Assembly: GCF_947242115.1 (NCBI RefSeq)
Contig: NC_074715.1
Coordinates: forward strand, 35,578,586-35,642,585
Direction: 5' to 3'
DNA: 64,000 nucleotides
Source of the DNA: Biomphalaria glabrata
Taxonomy: Eukaryota > Mollusca > Gastropoda > Planorbidae
The position numbers were made by a program, and so were the translations under genes. The stretch's first letter is position 1, and each line of letters opens with the position of its first letter. Below the pieces are notes generated by a model, which did not search any database, was not told the origin of the DNA, and saw only the letters and a program-made list of their open reading frames with translations. This document shows positions 31,402 through 42,323 of this stretch, piece by piece.

Positions 31402-33059
31402 CATGGGCGTAGCCAGGATTTTTTTTCGGGGGGGGGGGGTTGGGGTGAATTTTTTCTCCCCCCCCCCCGACCCCCCCCCCCCCCCCCCCCCCCCGCGAAA
31501 ATAAAATTATATGTATTTATGTGTGTGTGTGTGTGCACATAATCTTTATTACATTCTGACCCTTCAATCTTTCGGAAGACGTTTATTGTGCCCTAGAATA
31601 TGTTCTTCCATGAGTTAGTGGAAAAATTGTAGATTCCCCGCCATTAGTAGCAAAGGGGTCTGGGGGAGCGCTAGGAGCTGCCCCAGCGCTGGGCGAAGCC
31701 CCGCCGCCAAGCACTATTTCTGGTATTGAAAGCCAACAAAATACATATTCTGAGGTATCTACACTGCATTTTCCTGCTATTAAAAAGTTTTATTTCAAAA
31801 ACCTAATGTGCTATTCTTACTGACTTAGACCCTGCCGCGCCGTTCGGAGCATTTGTCAAGCTGTTTCCATAAAAATCTGTCACTGGTAATGTCTGAAGCC
31901 TCTTCCCACCTACCATGAGGACCTCCAAGAATGAGTGGCGTCAAGTTGTACTAGGATATCATTGCAACTCTTCTTATGCGTAATTCATTTTGTCGGAGAA
32001 CATGTCCCGCAAATCTGATGCGTCGCTCTTCACAATCTTACTAAGGGGTCGACTCCCAGTTCGGCCTTGATTTAGACCCGATCTCTATAACTGACTCCTA
32101 AAATCTGTCTAAGCCATCTTTGTTGAGCTACATTTAGTGTTTTTCGATTTCGGTAGATGACTATTCACTGCAGGTAAAAATGTGTAACCTCTCTTGAATA
32201 CGCTCTTGGAATTAAGTGACTGTAGTTTGCTTTAGATTTTATATCGAAAAGATAAGTTTTATCGTCAAAATCTTCTGTTGGGTGTTTCTTACCTCAAAAT
32301 GCTCTGTAGGGGGATCTTAAACTCAAAACCATCTGGAGGGGTTTTAAACTTTAAAAAAAAGCCATCTGTAGAAGAAGGGTTTAAACTCAAAACCCCCGAT
32401 TAGATTGGCTACGCTCAAATAATTTTAGTGTGTAATTTACTTTTTTTTATATTGAAGATGTATTTTTAGCACCAAACCCCTCTGAATGGGGTTTAAACTC
32501 AAAACCCCTTTTGGCAATGCTCATAGCATTTTGAGTGCGTAATTTGCTTTTTTTCTTGCACTGAAGATGTATTTTTTAAAACTCAAAATCCCTTTGACTA
32601 CGCTCATAGATTTTGGAGTGAGTAATTTTCTTTTATTTATATTGAAGAGGTACTTTTTAGCTTCAAACTCCAGTGGAGGGGAGTTTAAACTCAAAACCCC
32701 TTTGACTACACTCATAACATTTTGAGTGTATAATTTTCTTTGTTTTTATTATTAAAGAGGTATTTTTACCTTCAAACCACGCTGAAGTTTTAAAATCAAA
32801 ATCTTCCTTAACTGTGCTCTTGGAATTAGGGGACTTTCGTTTGCATTTTTTTTTGTTTTTTTTTTATAGAAGAGGGGGAGTTAACTGCAAAAAAAACAAC
32901 AGATAGGGGGTATAAAACTCAAAACCCCTGGTAGGGGGTTTTAAACTCAAAACCCCTAGTAGGGGTTTTTAAACTCGAACCCCTCTGGTAGGGGTTTTAA
33001 ACTCGAACCCCCCTGGTAGGGGCGTTAAACTCAAACCCCCCCCCCGGCCACGCCTATGA
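31402..33059 (-). mobile_element. GGGTTTTGAG array plus LINE tail, minus copy
   Basis: Inverted relative of 21480-23060. Reading the minus strand: array 33045-32200, then the LINE C-terminal remnant 32180-31830, then a 3' end at about 31550 with AATAAACGTCTTCCGAAAG. The ends here look like imperfect inverted repeats: ATGGGCGTAGCCAGG at 31403 and the reverse complement ATAGGCGTGGCCGG at 33057, both embedded in TA-rich flank. G12 and C11/C26 runs (31429-31441, 31457-31494) are extreme and may be assembly-sensitive. The reading frame is broken in several places. Confidence 0.7.
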
Positions 33060-33108
33060 TATATATATATATATATGATATATATGCTTATATATATATA
33101 TATATATA
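33060..33108. repeat. (TA)n microsatellite
   Basis: Two TA runs with GATATATATGC between them, adjoining the right end of the inverted LINE-satellite element. Confidence 0.85.
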
Positions 33109-33120
33109 TAAGTAAAACTG

Positions 33121-36100
33121 TTACTTGGCCGAGTGAAAACCAGACTGCATTGAAACAGTTTTTCTGGCGGAGTTCTTTCTATGTGTAATCTCATAACAAC
33201 TGGGATGCGTGGTAACACATTTATAATCAAGTTGGCCGACTTCATTCACCACTGTTGTAGTGGCATCATGTTGCACCGTTTCATCTGGGAGAATATACAA
33301 ACGCAACATTTGAAATACACATTAACAAACGCAACATTTGAAATACTTTTTATAAATACAGCATTGAAATACACTTTAAGATATACAACATTGAAATAGA
33401 TTCAAATGAACACCGTATAGATAAGATATACTGTACATTTAAACATAATGTCCTGGTTCTTTAGAAGTAGTTCTACAATCCATTCGCTAATGAGAACATA
33501 GTCGACAGTTCTAACTTATGGATTGTTTTGTGATTACATTTTGAACACTGAAAATATTGTCAACATGTTCAAACAAATTATTCACTGCTCCTGTGGTGCG
33601 TCTGCTATGACAGGCTGCTCCTGTGGTGTGTCTGCTATGACAGGCTGCTCCTGTGGTCTGTCTGCTATGATAGGCTGGTTGTTTCAATTTCTTTTCAATC
33701 ACCCCCTTCATCCTACCCAAACTTCTGAGCATCATATAGGCCTAATTGTTAAAAGTCAACAAACAGATACCGTACGTTATTGCCAGTAACCAACCTACCG
33801 GCTAGACTGTGAAGATGGAAAGTGGCGATGCTGGGCAGTGATGGTCGCACTTTACGTTTCAGGATCGACTTCAGCTCTCCACTTTGGCCAGTGATGCACG
33901 TTTCTAGTAAGATAAAATAAATCTTAAGTTGTGTGGACGCTAAGAAGAAACCAGTCATTTAGATCAACAGTTGTTTAAGGAGCGTAAAAATGTGTTTTAA
34001 GTTCATCAGCATTAAGAAAGAGAAACACACTGTAATTCATGCTACACAATTTGTACATTTTGCTTTGGTATGGCGCAACTTTCATGCTCAGTGCACTATG
34101 GTTCAATCCCGTTGGGGAAAGGGGTGTCTGAGAGAAAGTTTCCGTGCAGCCTTTAGACCCTTAGCAAACATAATTCAGCTCAACTCAACTCAGCTGGACT
34201 TGGGATTCGAACTCAAGCCCCTTTGATTGGGAGCCAAGTGTTTTTTTTTTCCATTCAGCTATACACCGTCAAATTAATCAGCTAATGCAATTAATGCAAT
34301 ATTTTATTAATTGTGGGAGAATAGTAAAATAATGAGCTAATTAGACGTCTTAAATTTTAATAATCCTTTTTTTCAAAGCAGACATTGGAAAATTAAATAG
34401 AAAAGCAGCTATTCAACAAAAGACAATTACCTTTCTTTTCTTTTGGTTGATTCTTTATTCTTTTCACATCCAGATAGCTTGACTAATAATTGCAAAATAT
34501 ATCAACAACTATTATATTGAGATAAAGTTTAATTTTAAGTCTTCTACCATCTTATCTTATCTTATATAATACAGACGTTACTTCAAAAAAGATGATTACG
34601 TTCTACAGTCGACTTTCTTTTTTCTTCAGTCGACTTCGTTTTACTTTTTTCTTCAGTGGACAGAACCGGATTTAGAATTGTTAAGGCCCTAAGCGATTTA
34701 AGATATGGGGGAATGTTTAACCCAACCCCTACTGGCTAGGTCTATTGTGTTTACAGCATCAGCCAATTTTTTTTTTCAAAATAATTGAAAATATCCCGGG
34801 AACATTTTTTGTTTGGGTGAGGGACAAGAAGCCCTTAACTATAACTTGTGTTGCCTATATGTAAATCCAGCACGCTCAGTACAGTTCGTTTAATTTTTTT
34901 TCTTCGGTAGAGTTCGATTTCTAAAGAACTTCTTCCCTCTCCTTTCATTGATATAAAGTTAGCATGACCATAAACTAAATTTCTTCAAGAACCTTCACCA
35001 TCTTCTAAATCTTCCCAGAGGTTACGTGAGCACTAGTTAGGACTTAACACCTCTTTAGCATGTTTTTATTAAAAGGTTTATTATTAATCAGCAGCCTCAA
35101 TTCCGTGTCATTCACAAACATATGGGAGTCGTACGGATCATGAATCCCATTTTTCTCAATAAAATGTTTACATATTCTTTTTTTTTAAATATAGTTTAAT
35201 TGCTAGACAACATGCGTCACGAAAATCAATTTGTTCAAGGATACATAAATTAATAAATTCTAAGATACATCACTATGTTCTAAGACAGATCTACATGAAT
35301 ATATTCTAAGATTTACCAAAGGTCCCAAAAAACAGACTTTCCCTTTCTTGACAGGGCAGTTCTCCTTAGCGATTTCAATGATTTCAAAACAAGGTTCTTG
35401 AAGAGTTAGCAGTTCTTCTACAGTGTCTTTGGGATCCTGAAGCAAATGACTCGAGCCTTCTCCCTCTGCAATTTAAGCGGAATTAAAAAGAATATTTAAT
35501 GATTAAATTTGCATTGCGCTTAGAGGCAAGGCTCGTCTTTACAACAATGGATGTTTTGGGCATCAACAATGCGTTCGAATTATCATTCCTGCTCGAGATT
35601 ACAATATTTAAAAAAAAAATCATCAAAGTAACAAGTTAAACAAAAAAATATTGAAATACTTTTTAAAAAGCTTATATGAAGTGTAACTGTAGCCTTATTA
35701 ATTAGTTTGGATCATCATGTAATTAAATTTTTAATAGATCTAGACTAACAATAATAAATCTGTGCGATTAGAAATATTTTTTACCAATTGTTTTTGTTTA
35801 GCGCAATTTCATGCGTTTAGATTTCTCACTGCGCCATTCACTTGTCTGAACTAGCTGGGAAAAGGGGCGGGGGATAGAAAGAAGAGAGTTTCCTCAAATG
35901 CATTTTATAAAAAAAAAGTTGTATGACTTTAATTCAAACCCGACGGCTCAAGCCTCATCAAGCTAATGCATTAACCACTGTGCCAGCGAAGTGCTTATGA
36001 AAACAGAAAGCTTTATTGTTAATTTCAAAGCTTTAAGTGATAACATAAGTATAGAGGGGAATAATTCAACTTATGGACTGATTTTAACATTTTTAGCGGC

Positions 36101-37559
36101 CCCCAAAAGGGGAAAAGACGCTATTAGTTTTGTGTGAAATGTCTGTTCGTCTGTCCGTCCGTCCAGTTTAGCTCTCGTAAACTAGAAAAGATATTGAAAA
36201 TCGGACATCACAATATTTTAGACCATTCAAAGTTCTGATGCAACGGCTACTTTTTTTTTTCTGAAAGCGAAAAATCTAATTTTTAAAAATCAGTTATGCA
36301 AGTATTTTTTAAAGAGAAAAAGCTAATTAGTATGCATTATAAGTTAGACCTAATTTAAAAAGAATAGTAATCTTATAAGCTTCATGTTCCTGACTATTTT
36401 TATAACTACGCAATAAGGCTTTTCAAAAAATTAGATCAATTATAAGACATCAGGTAGACCAGGGGAGGGCGGTGGCTGAGCGGTAAAGCGCTTGGCTTCC
36501 GAACCGGGGTCCCGGGTTCGAATCCTGGTGAAGACTGGAATTTTTAACTTTGGAATCTTTGGACTCAGCTCTAATGGGTACCTGACATTAATTGGTGAAA
36601 AGTAAAGGCGGTTGGTCGTTGTGCTGGCTACATGACACCCTCGTTAATCGTAGGCCACAAAAACAGATGAACAAGGTCTGAAAGGGGAACTAGTTAGGCC
36701 AGGTTCACATCTAACTTAACATTCACTTTCACCTATCCTTTAATCTTCTGGACCGTTGGGGCACTACACAAGATCTGTTAACCTTCTTTCTCCATTCTTA
36801 TCTCTCATTTGTCTTTGATATAATTTCATTCAGATGTTCTTTCTGAGAATATTGAAGCCTGCCTGGGTGGACCACTTCGGGGGCCGATTTTGAGTTTGTG
36901 TTTCCGCACCTCCCACCCCTTACCAAACCACATAAGACATCCAGACACATAAGACATGCAGACACATAAGACTTGCTACTAACAAAGATCCTCTTAGATC
37001 AAGCAATACTTTGTGATTGTGTTCTAGCAGGGATAGTGCCGGATTTTAGTAAGTGAATGCCCTGGGCAGGATTTTTGTGGAGGCCGCCACCCTCTTCAAG
37101 CTTCATAGTGGATTAGTGGTTAAGAAACAAACAGAATACTTGTAAATTTAAGCTCAATTACATGACCTTCTTATATTTAGTATGCTAACAATTTTATATT
37201 TTTGAAATGTGACAGCTGTCTCTAAGGCAAGGCCTGGCCGGCTGTACGGTCTTGCACTGTCATAAACCCGGTCATGAGACGAGAGAAACAAGCGCTATAT
37301 AATCGAAAGCAACACACGGCTGTTTCAAATCGCATTACGGACATTTTACCGTCACGGTGTAACTTGAAAGATTCCATGCCTTTCTGTATACATTCAACCG
37401 TAGTTTTTTTTAACGATTACACTGTGTAGTATACAAGCGGCCTAGGTGTTTAAAATTCCCATTACTCCTCGCTAAAAGCTACAATGTACCTTCAGCAGGC
37501 TTAGGTTCCTCGTCCATTGTGAGCAGTTCACTTTCCCAGTTGAAGTGGTTCAGATTTAT
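33121..37559 (-). CDS. Candidate multi-exon gene, unknown; partial model
   Basis: Exons read on the minus strand. E1 37559-37490: acceptor TCTTCTTCTGCTAAG, INLNHFNWESELLTMDEEPK then PAE, donor GTACAT. E2 35465-35317: acceptor TTGCAG, GEGSSHLLQDPKDTVEELLT ... CPVKKGKVCFLGPL, donor GTAAAT. E3 35154-35051: KNGIHDPYDSHMFVNDTELR then LLINNKPFNKNMLK, donor GTGTTA. E4 33903-33799, acceptor TTACTAG. E5 33284-33121: acceptor TTCTCCCAG, ETVQHDATTTVVNEVGQLDY ... SMQSGFHSAK, stop. E1-E2-E3 phases agree. E3 into E4 gives NVHHWPKWRAEVDPET and a stop. The other E4 frame (TCITGQSGELKSILKRKVRP) fits E5 but not E3, so an exon is missing or there are alternative ends. An upstream exon is likely because E1 has an acceptor. 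Family not recognised. Confidence 0.42.
33299..33400. repeat. Degenerate tandem of about 31 bp
   Basis: ACGCAACATTTGAAATACAC and relatives (ACAGCATTGAAATACAC, ACAACATTGAAATAG) recur about three times with drift. Confidence 0.65.
33585..33674. repeat. 30-bp tandem repeat, 3 units
   Basis: CTGCTCCTGTGGTGCGTCTG... at 33585, 33615 and 33645. Open on both strands, giving a ten-residue repeat (CSCGVSAMTG on plus, ACHSRHTTGA on minus). Lies between candidate exons E4 and E5 of the minus-strand gene. Confidence 0.88.
34065..34275 (-). mobile_element. SINE (family 3), minus strand
   Basis: Minus strand: AGCTGAATGGAAAAAAAAAC, CTTGGCTCCCAATC, then B-box-like GAGTTCGAATCCCAAG, with a body containing CATAGTGCACTGAGCATGAA. 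The same plan occurs at 39560-39930 and 47040-47420 (also minus). Confidence 0.6.
34276..35050. other. Intronic/intergenic, mostly AT-rich
   Basis: 34547-34600 is a reversed 3' end of the CR1-like LINE (TATCTTATATAATACAGACG...). 34655-34700 has a lone CCGGATTTAGAATTGTTAAGG phrase like hAT termini. Nothing else. Confidence 0.45.
36093..36910 (+). repeat. Composite repeat, second copy (AGCGGC + SINE + reversed LINE A tail)
   Basis: Same three parts in the same order as 6704-7646: AGCGGC element (36093-36440), SINE family 1 with GGTGGCTGAGCGG and GGGTTCGAATCC (36461-36700), then the LINE A tail on the minus strand with GACCGTTGGGGCACTACAC (36700-36910). The end point GTTTGTGTTTCC is shared too, so the composite appears to have moved or been duplicated as one unit. 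It lies in an intron of the candidate minus-strand gene. Confidence 0.85.
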
Positions 37560-39060
37560 CTTAGCAGAAGAAGAGAGTTAACTTCTTGTATGCACAATCT
37601 GTTTGGTAAACAAATCTCTGGGGATGTTAGAAACACTGCCTTTTATTTATGATGCGACGGCTTTCCCATCTAATATGTTTTGAATCCTTTAAAAATAATA
37701 TGACATTTCAATTTATAATTAACTTGGTTGGTTTGAAACAGTAGACTAGAAATATCCGTGTCTTCTATCATTTTACTCTCACAAACAAAACAAAAATGAG
37801 AAGCCAACATCAAGTCATACTTTTCAAAGATAATGAAAAAAAATCTGACGATTTTTTAAAATAGGAATGACCCAAGATGAGTTGTAAAGGAAACCAACTC
37901 TTTGTATATGTCCACACACCGAGGGCACCCTATAGCATTAAAAAACAAACAAAAACAAACAAAAAAACTCGTTAAACAAGACATTTCAAAAGAAAACTAA
38001 AAATGGAAAAAAAGTTTGTGTGTGACTGTGTGTGTGTGCGTGCGTGTTGTGTCAGGGTTGTGAAGAACGATAAGAGAGGTCCAAACAAAAGTGAAATATC
38101 TTTGTGCGCTGAAACAATCAGTAGAAGCCTATAATACATTTTCTTCAAACTAAACACTGTGTTATGAATCCAAATGTTACTATTTTTGTTCAACATTTGT
38201 TTTCTATTGTAGGCCCGACCAAGTTTGCAAGTGTGCATTTGAATTGTTGGACTGGGTGTGTTCTAGTCCATACATTTTGAGTTTTATTTCACAAGATGAA
38301 TTGGATGTAGGCTGGTTTTGAAGGGCTAACCCTTGCCTCTGTTCAGATGGTTAGATTACTTTCAAAGATTTTAATGAAACTTATTTAACTCTGTTACTAG
38401 TAAGCAGTAGAAAGGAGTGTCATTTTGCTTCAATATCAAAATAGTATTTTAAACTTTCAATAAGCTATACAAATAATATTAATCATATGAACTTCTTAGA
38501 CTATTTATTCTGGTAAATCAAAGAAATACGTATTTATCTTCAACTTTGAAATGTCCATGGGTAAAAATGTATTTAGGCTATAGACCAGATATCATACGAG
38601 AATTGGCTTTTAAAATTGTTCAATCAACTTTTTGAAGTCATTTGACATTGAAGTACTTAATGTGCTCTTGATTACTTTAATTTGATAGTTGATAAATGAC
38701 ATCTTTCTAGTTCTTGATCATGAGCACTGACTACATTCGAAGGATCGTCTCTACAGTTATAAATGTGATAGATGTCCACCAACAGTTTGTACAGAGGCCA
38801 ATGTGTCTGCTTGTTAAATTAAATACTTCCGACGCCTAAAGTATTTTGTTTTACCAAGAAGCCAAAAAGTGCACAGATGCTATGATATGCTTTTATTTGA
38901 TTATCCAGTGAACTATTAAACAAATTATTAATTGGAAAATTGATTTAAACTCGAAAGTTTTCACATTCTTGAAGTGAGGGTGTAACTTTGATCGATTGTT
39001 CAGTCTATTTTCGTTGTACAGCCTCATCTTCAGATCCAGTCCAATCTTTTTCTCTTTCCT
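37560..39060. other. Intergenic, no recognised feature
   Basis: AT-rich. A GT/GC-rich microsatellite at 38018-38048. If the 33-37 kb minus-strand gene extends upstream, its first exon should be here or beyond, but I could not identify it. Confidence 0.4.
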
Positions 39061-39065
39061 CATAC

Positions 39066-39480
39066 CTTCACCTTCACCTCAGTATGTTGAACCGTTGGGG
39101 CATCACACATGATCTGTTGTCAATTTTTCTCAATTTCTCTGTCTTTTGCCTTGGGTAGAATCTCTTTCCGTTTCAGGACCCTTCCATTCTTTTATGTTGT
39201 CTTCCCATCCCTTTCACTGTCTGCTTCTTTTTCTTTTTCATGGTACTGTTCCCTGTAGGAAGATCCTTACGAGCCTAAAGGACCTTGTGATATGGCCATA
39301 ACGTTTAATTTTGCGTTACTTGGCAGTAGTAAGCAGGTCATCTGCAGTTGTAGGCCAAATCCTGTTTCTTATCTCTTCGTTTGTTATGCGGTCTTTGTAT
39401 GTGATACCTATGATCATTCTATAGCATCTCAATTCCATTGCTAGGATCCCCAGAGATATGTTTACATTCAGGACAGGTCA
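39066..39480 (-). mobile_element. LINE family A tail, minus strand
   Basis: Reverse translation gives broken pieces of the same C-terminus as 42994-43446: an ILAMELRCYRMI-like stretch, KDRITNEEI, a GHITRSFRLVRIFLQGTV-like stretch and the terminal PQRFN. Multiple stops. Dead copy. Confidence 0.75.
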
Positions 39481-39559
39481 GAAAGTTCAAGAAAAAAATA
39501 TACTTTAAAAAACTCGCTTAAATTGAGTGAAATTACATCAATTATTTTGAATCAAGCAT

Positions 39560-40330
39560 GCAATTAATTTTTAATGACTCAAAATTTAACCAAATACATG
39601 TAGGTTCTTGTCCAAAGAGGACAAACGTTTGGTTTATCAATGGACCTTGTCTTCTCGGGTGCTATCGAAGAGTAGGCCTACTATTAGAATTCGTCCAGTG
39701 GGTATATATATTTTTTTACCTTGATAGTAAATTTATTTTGGAAGAAACTTGTTTACCCCAACTTTCATGCAGCATGTTCAGTGCGCCATAGTCCAATCAC
39801 TTGGGTGGACCAGTAGTAAAGGAGGGGGGGGGGGTATCAGGTTTCCCGTGATGCAATAAAAAAGAAAGTAGCTCGAGGCTGAATCCAGAATCCATGATGG
39901 CGTGTTTTTCAAGTACTTATACAAATAAAAGGTTTTATTAGTCTATTATTAGTCACTGGTCGCCCGGCGCTAATTAGCACATTTACCATAAATAAAAAAA
40001 CAACAACTAATCAATTACGAATAATTGATAAACAAACTGGTAAATTCTGTGATTGATTCAAATGTTGTCATCGAAAGTGAGTAATTGTGCAAAGTTTCAA
40101 CTTTCATTGGAAGTGGGAGAAAGAACGTGTAGCCTACTAGATTCAATCCAGACCAACGGAATGACTAGATATACGCTTGATTTTTTTTTAAAAAGCAATA
40201 TTTTCCCCTGTGCTTTAGTGAAATAGGTTTTGAAAAATAGTAGGTTTACATACTGCTGACAAAAATCTAGATCTTTTTTCGAACTGTTTAAATGTGACCA
40301 GAACAAAACGTTGGTCACTGGAACTTACGC
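39560..40330 (-). mobile_element. Long SINE-like repeat (family 3), minus strand
   Basis: Shares with 47040-47690, in the same order: the CCAAACGTTTGTCC-type segment, CATAGTCCAATCACTTG, ATCAGGTTTCCCGTGATGC, a tRNA-like zone, then TGATTCAAATGTTGTCATCG and GACTAGATATACGC. The two copies together define a repeat of about 650-750 bp. A G10 run lies at 39826-39835. Confidence 0.7.
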
Positions 40331-40779
40331 TCTGCTCTAGAATCGTTGACAATCTTTCAACTACACTGAGAGGTCGCCAAGTCTATAATTGGTCTTACCA
40401 AAAGGTTTTAAATATCATTTTAATGTTCCCGTGAAACTTAGTGGAGATTTAAATAGATCCTTCGGAGTTCAACGTTCTTCAATTGTCACGTGATAGTGTT
40501 GCTTTGCAAAAAAAAAATAATAAAAAAATAAAAAATATATATAGAGAGAAAAAGCTCTGGCTGGAAGAAATCGAGAAAATCTATAAAGGATAATTTTTTG
40601 GGGACAGTTTTTAATTTACAGATTCATTCGATTTCATTGTGAACGACAGAGCACCGAGACAAAGTCAGATTTTAATTCTTGTGTCAACGTTCATTTAGGC
40701 TACCTGTAAAATGACTAAACGTAGAGACACGTCAGGCCAGAAGGTTGAAAAGTAAAGAAAAACAATAACATATTCAGAA

Positions 40780-40995
40780 AGACGTAAAAGATGAACGCAC
40801 ATTTCTAATTCCATATGCTAAGACAAAATCGTACAAATGCTTCTTCTTCCCTAGCGCCATTAGAACATTGAACGGTTTGCCTGAATAGCCACAAAAATCA
40901 ATGACTTGACAGAGATTACATCTTTAATTACGACTATAAGAATAAGCACATGAATACGCTTAGGAGGTAGCTTAATTTTCTTCTGTTCTGTTTCT
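40780..40995 (+). mobile_element. CR1-like LINE C-terminal fragment
   Basis: Reads RTFLIPYAKTKSYKCFFFPS then AIRTLNGLPE and stop, the typical end of this LINE's reverse transcriptase (compare TFLIPYARTNLYK at 49480). Followed by the matching 3' untranslated piece. Confidence 0.8.
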
Positions 40996-41599
40996 ATAAG
41001 ATAAGATTTAGAATTACATGTCATTTAATTCATTAGGCCTACTTACTCATTAGTACATGAAGGAAAAAACAAGAAACATTAATGATAGACCTAGATCTAG
41101 ACTATAAATCTTACACAGGGTTAACAACAAAAATGTATAGATCTAAATGAACATGTTTTTGTTGTAGTTATATCACCTTCCAATAGACGAGGACACATCG
41201 TGAAAGTTTGTGACGTTTAACTTTATTCCATTTTTTAAAACTATTTCTGGGAATACAGGACTTGACAATGTCTGAAGCACTCTGGTATTAAGTTTGTTAA
41301 AAAGCATTCTGGGATTAAATAGTGGCAACAAGTGGCTGCACTAAATGATCTTCTAAGAGTTCGCGTGGAAACGTGCAGTTAATATTCATTTAAAACAACA
41401 ACAGTAATATATAGGCCTAGAAATACAGTATTGAGAAATGAGTAGTTCCTCCTTTTTGCCAGTCAGAGTGTAATATGTAATAGTTCAAACTCATTTGTCT
41501 TCCTTCCTTGGTATTTGATACATGATACTTAACATTTTTCTGTAGCATTTACTCTCAAAGGCTTGAAGTCTTCTTTCCGCCTCACCATGAAATGTTCAA

Positions 41600-41960
41600 C
41601 CTTCACAACCATAGGTATAGATTCTAACACTCTAGGAGTAGGCCTAGGTCTACATCTTATCTTATATAGGCCTAATACAGACGTTATTTCAAAAAAGAAG
41701 ATAATTACGTCCTACGCGTCATGCATTCAGTCAGGCATATTAACCAATGACCTAAATTCTGCCAAGTCACTGGTTTTCCTGGCTAGCTCAGGCAACTCAT
41801 TCCATGTTCTAATAGTAGTAATAGCACTAGGGAAGAATCTTAAGGAGCATTTGTACAAATTTGTCCTAGCATATGGAACTAGAAGTGTGCATTTATCTTT
41901 ATGTTTTTCTGAGTATTTTATTAAATTTTGTTTTTTTATTAGAAGATTATGGTTTAGGCT
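41600..41960 (-). mobile_element. CR1-like LINE 3' end, minus strand
   Basis: The minus strand reads KCTLLVPYARTNLYKCSLRF, FPSAITTIRTWNELPELA, RKTSDLAEFRSLVN and then the 3' untranslated end with GACGTAATTATCTTC and TATATAAGATAAG. Same family as 40780 and 48060-49660. Confidence 0.8.
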
Positions 41961-42312
41961 AGTGTTTTATGTATAATTGCTATTGTGCCCTAGTGTCTTC
42001 TATCCTGAGGGCTTTCTAAATTTAGTGATTTTACTAAAGGTGTTACTCTAGTGAGTCTAGTCAAATGTGAATATTCGTTGTTATCACCACATTTGCGTAG
42101 AATACTGTTTTAATTTTACTTGGAAGCTGATGTTATTCTTTCAATATGCTACTTATTAAAAAAAAAAAAAGACTTCATCACTCGCTTCGGACATAGAAAA
42201 AGATTTAATAGTAATAGATAACTGATTTAAATCATTTAGAGAGGGATATGGAAAGGTGAGCGGCCCTTCATGTACCAAGGGAGACTATTCTAATAAAAAA
42301 AGGTTTGAACAA

Positions 42313-42323
42313 CAAGATGGCGA
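42313..42323 (+). promoter_or_regulatory. YY1-like motif over the GADD45GIP1 start codon
   Basis: CAAGATGGCGA, extended to AAGATGGCGAC, matches the YY1 consensus AANATGGCGNC, with its ATG being the proposed initiation codon. YY1 sites just downstream of the transcription start are typical of animal ribosomal and mitochondrial genes. Binding is inferred. Confidence 0.5.

Noticed and set aside
33585-33674. CRISPR-like array
   Set aside because: Units are directly abutting 30-bp repeats with no spacers, in an animal nuclear genome.
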